From assembly GCA_030527765.1 (NCBI GenBank), contig JAUNAE010000207.1, positions 1-6,760 on the forward strand: a stretch of DNA of 6,760 nucleotides, written 5' to 3'. This DNA comes from Eubacteriales bacterium. GTDB lineage: Bacteria > Bacillota_A > Clostridia > Lachnospirales > Lachnospiraceae. Of the stretch, positions 1-5,800 are shown piece after piece (positions within the stretch are counted from its first letter, which is position 1; each line of letters begins with the position of its first letter). The notes under the pieces were generated by a model that did no database searches, had not been told where the DNA came from, and saw nothing but the letters and a program-made list of their open reading frames with translations. The position numbers and the translations under genes are program-made.

Positions 1-14
1 TATTGTGCTTCTAT

Positions 15-926
15 CTATTCATGTTCTGTCTGTTTCGTTTTACCTTTTTTCACTCTGCCCTTTTTCCCTTCTGTTGCATCGGCTCCTATACGCCGTTTTT
101 CCCGGAAATTGACAACTCCCACAATGATGAAAGCAATCAACAGACCAATGCAGACACAGAGAATCTGCATCCAGATCTGTACTACATCCTTCTTGGCAGG
201 CTCACTGCGAAGTTTTTCATACTGCTCCTGCACGAAATCAACACGATGTCCCCGCACAAGTAAACGGTGAGAATTCACCGCGTAGGGCGTACACGTAATC
301 AGTGTCACATAATCTTTTCCCTCTGTGATAGCAAGTGCTGACACTTCATGAGGCTCCACGGTCAGTTTCTGGTCAACCTCATAGGCCAGTGTATTTCCAA
401 GAATGTGCAGATAAAACACATCGCCATCTTCCAGAAGGGGCAGATCCGTAAAGAGCTTCGCACTTGGCAGACCTCGATGTGCCGAAAGAATTGCGTGAGT
501 GCCGCCGCCACCTACAGGTAAACTGCTGCCAAAAAGATGACCAACACCTTTCTCCAGAGATTCGCCGGTCGTATAGTGGTAGATCGGCAGAGTCTCTCCG
601 ATGGCCGGAATCTCAATGGATCCCATAAGACCATCTTCCCCTACTGTCAGCATGGAATCGTACTCATCGTCCTGCACCCCGTCTCGAATGGAAAAAGCAT
701 CCGGAACACTCTCCTGCTGTATCGTCTTGTTATACTCCCGCGCCGCCGCTAACTGGCGGTCATATTCTTCCTGATTGGTATTTTCCTGTACGGTCTCACG
801 ATAGGAACTGAGAAGCCTCCCCGCACGATAGGCATTCCAGCGGCTGCTGATCATTGGGTACAACAGTATGGACAATCCTACGAAAAATCCAATAGCGAAT
901 ATAAAATTTTTTTTCTTATTTTTCAT
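15..926 (-). CDS. srtC: Class C (pilin-polymerising) sortase
   Basis: This membrane-bound cysteine transpeptidase cleaves LPxTG signals of pilins and links each subunit to a pilin-motif lysine of the next; its substrates are probably the two LPxTG proteins encoded just upstream. From the ATG at 926 it has 303 residues: an N-terminal membrane helix (about 8-26), a lid segment VPDAF (74-78) in place of the usual Asp-Pro-aromatic, then MGSIEIPAI, LPIYH and KGVGHLFGSSLPVGG. The catalytic histidine is H150 in SAHRGLPSAKLF. The catalytic cysteine is C212 in TLITCTPYAVNSHRLLVRG, with the arginine R221 nine residues later. A second membrane helix (about 248-272) and a Lys-rich tail follow, a layout typical of class C. 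An in-frame ATG lies at 938, but 926 is preferred because GGAGAGG lies at 930-936 and MKNKKK directly precedes the helix. The symbol denotes class only. Nothing can be said about the 14 bases downstream. Confidence 0.97.
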   Translation of the reverse strand: MKNKKKNFIFAIGFFVGLSILLYPMISSRWNAYRAGRLLSSYRETVQENTNQEEYDRQLAAAREYNKTIQQESVPDAFSIRDGVQDDEYDSMLTVGEDGLMGSIEIPAIGETLPIYHYTTGESLEKGVGHLFGSSLPVGGGGTHAILSAHRGLPSAKLFTDLPLLEDGDVFYLHILGNTLAYEVDQKLTVEPHEVSALAITEGKDYVTLITCTPYAVNSHRLLVRGHRVDFVQEQYEKLRSEPAKKDVVQIWMQILCVCIGLLIAFIIVGVVNFREKRRIGADATEGKKGRVKKGKTKQTEHE

Positions 927-929
927 AGA

Positions 930-936
930 CCTCTCC
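930..936 (-). promoter_or_regulatory. Ribosome binding site GGAGAGG deciding the sortase start
   Basis: On the minus strand GGAGAGG lies three bases before the ATG at 926, with its GGAG core six bases away. The alternative ATG at 938 overlaps this site and has no comparable purine block before it. The shorter reading of the sortase (303 rather than 307 residues) is therefore favoured. Confidence 0.65.
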
Positions 937-952
937 ATACGGTTGTTCCGTG

Positions 953-979
953 AAGTCCGGCGCCGGAAGCGCCGGACCT
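953..979 (-). promoter_or_regulatory. GC-rich hairpin in the sortase leader (attenuator or processing element)
   Basis: On the minus strand GTCCGGCGC (977-969) and GCGCCGGAC (963-955) are perfect inverted copies around the five-base loop TTCCG. A G-T wobble and an A-T pair extend the stem to 11. The base content is far richer in G and C than its surroundings. No run of T follows (TTCACGG comes next), so it does not look like a complete intrinsic terminator. It ends 16 bases before the sortase ribosome binding site. It could lower read-through, protect the upstream pilin message from 3' decay, or act in RNA processing. The structure is seen in the sequence; the role is inferred. Confidence 0.7.
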
Positions 980-1000
980 TTGGAACTCCTTTATATTGCC

Positions 1001-1023
1001 TGCAGCTGTTTAGAACAACTGCA
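1001..1023 (-). other. Short-loop inverted repeat in the pilin-sortase spacer
   Basis: On the minus strand TGCAGTTGTT (1023-1014) can pair with AACAGCTGCA (1010-1001) over ten positions, including one G-T wobble, around a three-base loop CTA. It directly abuts the next inverted repeat at 1024-1066, so in RNA the two stems could stack on each other. It is not followed by a T run. Function unknown. Confidence 0.5.
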
Positions 1024-1066
1024 CCTGTTCAAAGAAATTTGTGGCAGAGAATCCTCACTTTGCAGG
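1024..1066 (-). other. Long-loop inverted repeat in the pilin-sortase spacer
   Basis: On the minus strand CCTGCAAAG (1066-1058) can pair with CTTTGAACAGG (1034-1024) over nine positions with a two-base AA bulge. The enclosed 23-base loop contains a small GAG/CTC inversion. With the neighbouring stems it makes nearly the whole spacer foldable. The large loop makes this the least certain of the four structures. Confidence 0.35.
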
Positions 1067-1084
1067 TTCCCCTATGTTATGCAT

Positions 1085-1111
1085 CTGAGCAGTCACACGT
1101 CATTGACTCAG
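1085..1111 (-). other. Inverted repeat just after the pilin stop codon
   Basis: The hairpin begins two bases after the pilin stop codon. On the minus strand CTGAGTCA (1111-1104) pairs with TGACTGCTCAG (1095-1085) over eight positions with a three-base bulge and an eight-base loop. The sequence after it (ATGCATAACATAGGGG) has no T tract, so it is not a standard terminator. It may protect the 3' end of the pilin coding region, which is inferred. Confidence 0.45.
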
Positions 1112-1113
1112 AA

Positions 1114-2784
1114 TTATTCTGCCTCGCGGCGGCGTTTGATGAAGAACATTCCAGCCATCACTGCCATTACAACAACACCAACGACTGTAAAGAGATAGGT
1201 ACCGATGCCACCGGTAGATGGAAGCTCGGAAATCTTGGTATCCTTGAAAGGTCCAACCTCTACTGTATCTGTTCCTCCTGCAATCTCGGTGGAGGTTGTC
1301 GTAGTGGAGGACTTAATATAAGCTTCCTTATAGTTTTCGTCAATCTTTTCCGGATACAATGTTGTATCTGCAGGGTCGGCTGTATTCAGATAACCAACAA
1401 CCTTATCATCAATCGCTTCGCTCTGAACTGTGGTATATTCACGAACGGTAGCTTCGGTTGTCTTGTTAACGTCAGCTTTCGTAATGGTATAGTTATAAAC
1501 TTTGGTATCCAGAGAGTATCCGGTAGGTGCTACAAGCTCCTTGATATAATAAGTTTTTCCTATATCACCTTCCTTGATCTCAATCTGCTTGAATGTACCG
1601 ATACCCTCAGTGTTTGACTCTGCTGTATCGATAAGATCTGTACAATCCGCATCCTTGTAAATACCGTAAACAGCACCGGCCAGCTTCTTCGCATTCTCTG
1701 TTGCGTCGTCGGTCTTCTTGAAGGCTACCTGATAGGTATAAATTTTTACAATATCCTTATCCTTGCCGTATCCATCTTCCGGGTTCGGAGGTGTATCCGG
1801 TTTTGTAATAGAATCTCCGCCGTTGGTCGGATTGGTAGAATAATACAGATCAACGGTATTGGTATTTGCATTTGTTCCAACAACTGCTTTGTCATTCAGA
1901 ACTGCAGAATAAGTTACAGAAGGTTTGTCATTGATTTTGTCATATACGAATGCAACATTGATCTTCTGACCCTCAACTTTCACTCTTGCGATTACATCAC
2001 CGCCGGAAATAATTTCACCGGCAGCGTTTGGTGCAATACCATTAACCTTCAGACTGTCTGGAATATAGGTCAATCCCTCGCTCATTTCATCGGCGATGAA
2101 GAAGGTCTTGTTTGTTGCGTTTTCAGGATATGCCGGCTTGTCTGCGGTAATTTCGAAGTCCAGCTGATCTCCTACAGATGCGGAACGATTGTCAACATCT
2201 GCGTTATCCTCTTTCACTTTTTTCTCAACCTGTGGTTCGGATTTCTTTGCGTATAGCTCTTTTCCATCAAGAGTCAGCTTATCTGTTGCAGCATTGATAC
2301 TTCCACCATCAATCACAGTAGAACCGTTCTCTGTTTTATAGTTTACAGATGCCACCATCGGGTTATAAATGCTGTTGCCGCCGGTTACGACTGCAATCCA
2401 GGTTCCTGCTCCCAAGTCCACACCTGCAGCTGCCTCTGCAGCGGTCTTTGTCACTGGAGTCAGACCACTGTCTCCAGCTTTCAGTGCTGTATAAATTGCT
2501 TCGATTTCTGCCTGTGTTGGATTGGTAATATCCTTAATTTTGGTTCCGCCTACGGTTAATGCATTGTAGGATTGGAAGTTCTTGCCGTCTGCTCCGTAAA
2601 CCGGCTCAACTACGCGATAAAAGTTTACAGTTGCTCCATCTTCCAGGCCAGAAATTGTTACTTTTGCAGTGTCTGTTTTTGATGTCTGTGTAATTGACTC
2701 TGCAAATACACTTGTACTCATCATTGCGATTATCATGATCAGCCCGACCACGACTGCGCTAAGCTGTTTCCATATTTTCTTCAT
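1114..2784 (-). CDS. Major (backbone) pilin, isopeptide-forming LPxTG fimbrial subunit
   Basis: This 556-residue secreted protein is the probable repeating subunit of the pilus shaft. Residues 1-28 are a signal peptide (KK, hydrophobic core, VFA then ES). Residues 39-150 form an N-terminal domain (VTISGLEDGATVNFYRVV, ending NPMVASVNYK). The segment ELYAKKSEP (176-184) fits the pilin motif, so K180 is the likely lysine joined to the next subunit. Residues 184-316 match a fimbrial isopeptide D2 domain: EKKVKE, GDQLDFEI, FIADEMSEGLTYIPDSL, and N309 before TVDLYYS; K188/K189, D232 and N309 are bond candidates. Residues 348-516 are a CnaB/SpaA-like domain with K356/K357, LAGAVYGIY and the E-box YYIKELVAPTGY (E416). 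An unusually long stretch separates the E-box from the sorting signal LPSTG (521-525), which is followed by a membrane segment (529-549) and KRRREAE. The gene sits between the tip protein and its sortase, all in one orientation. Bond partners are assigned by analogy. Confidence 0.95.
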   Translation of the reverse strand: MKKIWKQLSAVVVGLIMIIAMMSTSVFAESITQTSKTDTAKVTISGLEDGATVNFYRVVEPVYGADGKNFQSYNALTVGGTKIKDITNPTQAEIEAIYTALKAGDSGLTPVTKTAAEAAAGVDLGAGTWIAVVTGGNSIYNPMVASVNYKTENGSTVIDGGSINAATDKLTLDGKELYAKKSEPQVEKKVKEDNADVDNRSASVGDQLDFEITADKPAYPENATNKTFFIADEMSEGLTYIPDSLKVNGIAPNAAGEIISGGDVIARVKVEGQKINVAFVYDKINDKPSVTYSAVLNDKAVVGTNANTNTVDLYYSTNPTNGGDSITKPDTPPNPEDGYGKDKDIVKIYTYQVAFKKTDDATENAKKLAGAVYGIYKDADCTDLIDTAESNTEGIGTFKQIEIKEGDIGKTYYIKELVAPTGYSLDTKVYNYTITKADVNKTTEATVREYTTVQSEAIDDKVVGYLNTADPADTTLYPEKIDENYKEAYIKSSTTTTSTEIAGGTDTVEVGPFKDTKISELPSTGGIGTYLFTVVGVVVMAVMAGMFFIKRRREAE

Positions 2785-2795
2785 ATTCCCTAACT

Positions 2796-2807
2796 CTCCT
2801 TCTCCTT
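2796..2807 (-). promoter_or_regulatory. Doubled Shine-Dalgarno (AAGGAGAAGGAG) of the backbone pilin gene
   Basis: On the minus strand AAGGAG occurs twice back to back, and the nearer copy ends 11 bases before the ATG at 2784. A further AGGG lies closer to the start. This purine block supports the ATG at 2784 as the pilin start, and it agrees with the signal peptide that begins there. The doubled site may help give the high translation expected for a major pilin; that effect is inferred. Confidence 0.75.
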
Positions 2808-2838
2808 ATCATAGGTTCTTCTGGTTTCAATTGACGTG

Positions 2839-5800
2839 TTAATGTGTTAGATGCCTACCTGTCTCCTTTCTTTGATTTTTTATCATCAACAGTAATGTGC
2901 TCATAAGAATTGCGACACCACTGATGGTAAACAGATAAGTACCCCTGCCTCCTGTTTCCGGCAGGTTATAAATTTTTGGATTCTTGATTTTGAAAGTGTA
3001 CTGTCCAATCGCCGGATAATGAGTACCTTCCTCAAGATATCCATGATCACGGATGCTCACTCCCGAATCCGTGACCTCAATCACAAGGTCTGTTGTTGCC
3101 ATCGTATATCCTTCCGGAGCTTTCGTCTCACGCAGGATATACGTTCCGTATAGCAGATTTGGGGTCTCCTTGCGATTGCTTTTCTGCACGAGTGTACCGG
3201 TATCGTCCGAAATCAGCTCCGTTGCTTTTGTCTCGTCGACAGTCGGATTTCCGTCTTCGTCTACAACAAGACTTCCTGTCTCATCTCTTGCTGCTTCATA
3301 TAATGTGAATTCTGCTCCCGGAAGCATCTGTGTTGTATTGCCCGCATCTACTTTATACAGGTGCAGAATCTTGTATGGCTGATTGGTGTATGTCACAGCT
3401 GCGGTTTCATTCGAAGAGTCAAAAGATGCTCTTACTTGCTTCGCATTGTCCTGTGAGACACTTACATTCGAACAATGTTCATTCCATGTAATCACCGGAT
3501 CCAAATATTTCAGCCCATTACCGGAATACACATCCTCCAGAATTTGAAACTCCGTATCATCCAGAAATCCCCTGATCACAATGGTCTGTCCGGGAGCAAC
3601 AGGACCCGTCCAGCCATCGGCATCAGTTCGATACTCCTTCGGATGGCTCTCTCCGGTGTCAGCTGACGTCTCCTGAACCAAAGTGCCGTCCTCGTTCTTC
3701 ATATAGTAGATGCCGCTGCTGTAGGAAACGTAGTCATTCTCCTTCTTCAGCTGAATCTGGAATTTGAACTTCTCTACAACCTCTGCGTTGTTTGCAATTT
3801 GCTTCGTGATCTCCAGATCTCTGCCCGCAGGATGGTTTCCGAATCTCAGCTCCGGCCGCTTATCAATAGTGTTCCGATCTGAGGATACCGTACCATTATT
3901 GTCCGGTATCGTCGACTGACCATTGACATCAACGGTAGGATACTTCTGCCGATCAATATTGACCTCTTCCACATAGAAGCCTCGGTTCGCATAAAGTCCC
4001 GGTCCTCTGAATATTGCTGTCTGTCCGGCCTTCAGCTTAAAGATTCCATCAGCGCCAATCGGAATCGCCTCTCCCGTATCCTTGTCTACAATGACAACCT
4101 CCTGGTTATCGTTCTGTGTCATTGGATTTGGCCCGGTAAGGAGTCCATACTCCGAAAGAAATACGAAATTCTCCTGATGCTCTGTTCTTCCTTCCATCTT
4201 CTGGATATAAGCCTTGAAGGAATACTCCTGCTGACTGTAATCACCCTTGTCCGTACCTTCCAGCGTCTTCGTCACACTGAACTGCTGTGCCGGGATCGTC
4301 TGTAAGTTGAACTTGATATGCAGGTTGGAAGCACCGGCACCACGCTCCATATAATACATTTTCAGATTGTGAGACGAATAGTCTGCAAAGGTTTCTCCTT
4401 TGAAATACAGGTCAACCTTGCTCGCATCCCAATCTGTACCATCCGGGAATTTGCCGGACAACTCGAACAGCTTTTTGATGGTCGTATTGTAATAAGTATG
4501 ATGGCCGTCTCTGGTTATCGTATACTTATTCTGAATACTATTGACCAATGCATCACCTGTTGGATTGGCGATGACTTGAATCACACCGGTCTTGAAGTCA
4601 ATGGTTCCTTTCTGTGCATCATGAACGCCGCCGATGTCCAGCATCAGCAAGCCGTCAATATACACCCACATATCATCATCGCCGTTAAACCAGAACAGCA
4701 TGTCCTGATTGTTGACAATTCCGTTCTTTGGCTGCAGGAAATTGACATCCATGGACATTCCGAAGTAATAATCGGTCTCTCCCTGTGTCTTGTACAGTAC
4801 TTCTCCCTTGCGCGGGTCGTTGGAATCCAATTCCTCCATTCCCTCTTCAGAATAGGTATTTCGCTGATCGGAAGGATCACTTGCAGTAATATCATTGTAT
4901 GGGAGGAAATTTCCTCGTTTGTAATACCAGTGATTTCCTTCATATGGATCGGAAGTATTGTACGGAGTACCAATCTGGTCATAAACCCGGAACATTCCGG
5001 TGGATTGATCCAGATGAGCAAAATTCTCAAAACTGCTGTATTCCAGATATCCATCCTTTAACTGGAACAATCCGTTAACTGTCTGTCCTCTGTTGAACAA
5101 ACCACTCAGGGAAGTTCCATCCTGTCTGGAAACCGGATAACCATTTACCAGCTGATCCCTCAATAATCCCAAATGTGCACCGGCATTATAGGTACCATAA
5201 CTGTCATGGAAATCAACCGTATAATCACGATTCTGTGTTGTCTGGTAGTGATGCGTACTGCCGTCATTCCAGCTATAATCCTGCATGGTTAAGGTAATGC
5301 CATAATCATTGTTGTCAACGGTTTTAACGGTGGTTAATCCTCCTTGAGTTCCCTCTTCATATACATAGTATACATGAACAGGTTCCTGCCAGATATTCGG
5401 CTTTGTACCTAACCACTGATAATTATCGTAATAGATCTGGTATGTGTAATTCGCATAATCACTGCCGCCTGGCTGCCACAAGCGACGAATATTCAATGTC
5501 GAAGCTTGTTTTGCATTGCCATTATTCGTAAGATTTCCTGTGATCGCCGTGTTGCTTACATAGATCTGCGGAGTACCGGACAGATTGTTGGCTCTTCCAT
5601 TGCTAAGCGGAATATTACCAGTCTCAATCTGAGTCGTATTATAATCCGCAACCGTACCAGAGAAAATCCTAGGCGCATTCCCATTGCTTACCTTTGATTC
5701 CGGGTATTCGTGGAAGACTCCTTGGGCATCAACGGTACCATAGTGCTGAGCTACCTCGACTGCACCGCCATTCATCTCCCAACGAGCAGAGTATGTTGAA

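Noticed and set aside
927..1113. c-di-GMP or other known riboswitch in the spacer
   Set aside because: Such switches can control clostridial adhesin and sortase genes, so I looked for the conserved cores I know (for example GEMM-like elements) and found none. The region is reported only as structured.
868..1617. Plus-strand reading frame of 249 codons over the pilin and spacer
   Set aside because: It lies antisense to the well-supported pilin, spans the spacer and the start of the sortase, and has no recognisable domain.
2785..2838. Separate promoter for the pilin in the short gap
   Set aside because: TTGAAA and TATGAT are present on the minus strand but only 11 bases apart, and a start there would fall in or next to the ribosome binding site. 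Co-transcription with the tip protein is simpler.
4644..5054. Overlapping minus-strand frame of 136 codons
   Set aside because: It is a shifted frame inside the fibro-slime coding region, with no recognisable motif of its own and no sign of being translated.
4318..5061. Plus-strand reading frame of 247 codons inside the tip protein
   Set aside because: It is antisense to the fibro-slime region and its Ile/Cys-rich translation has no domain logic. The minus-strand frame has clear conserved motifs.
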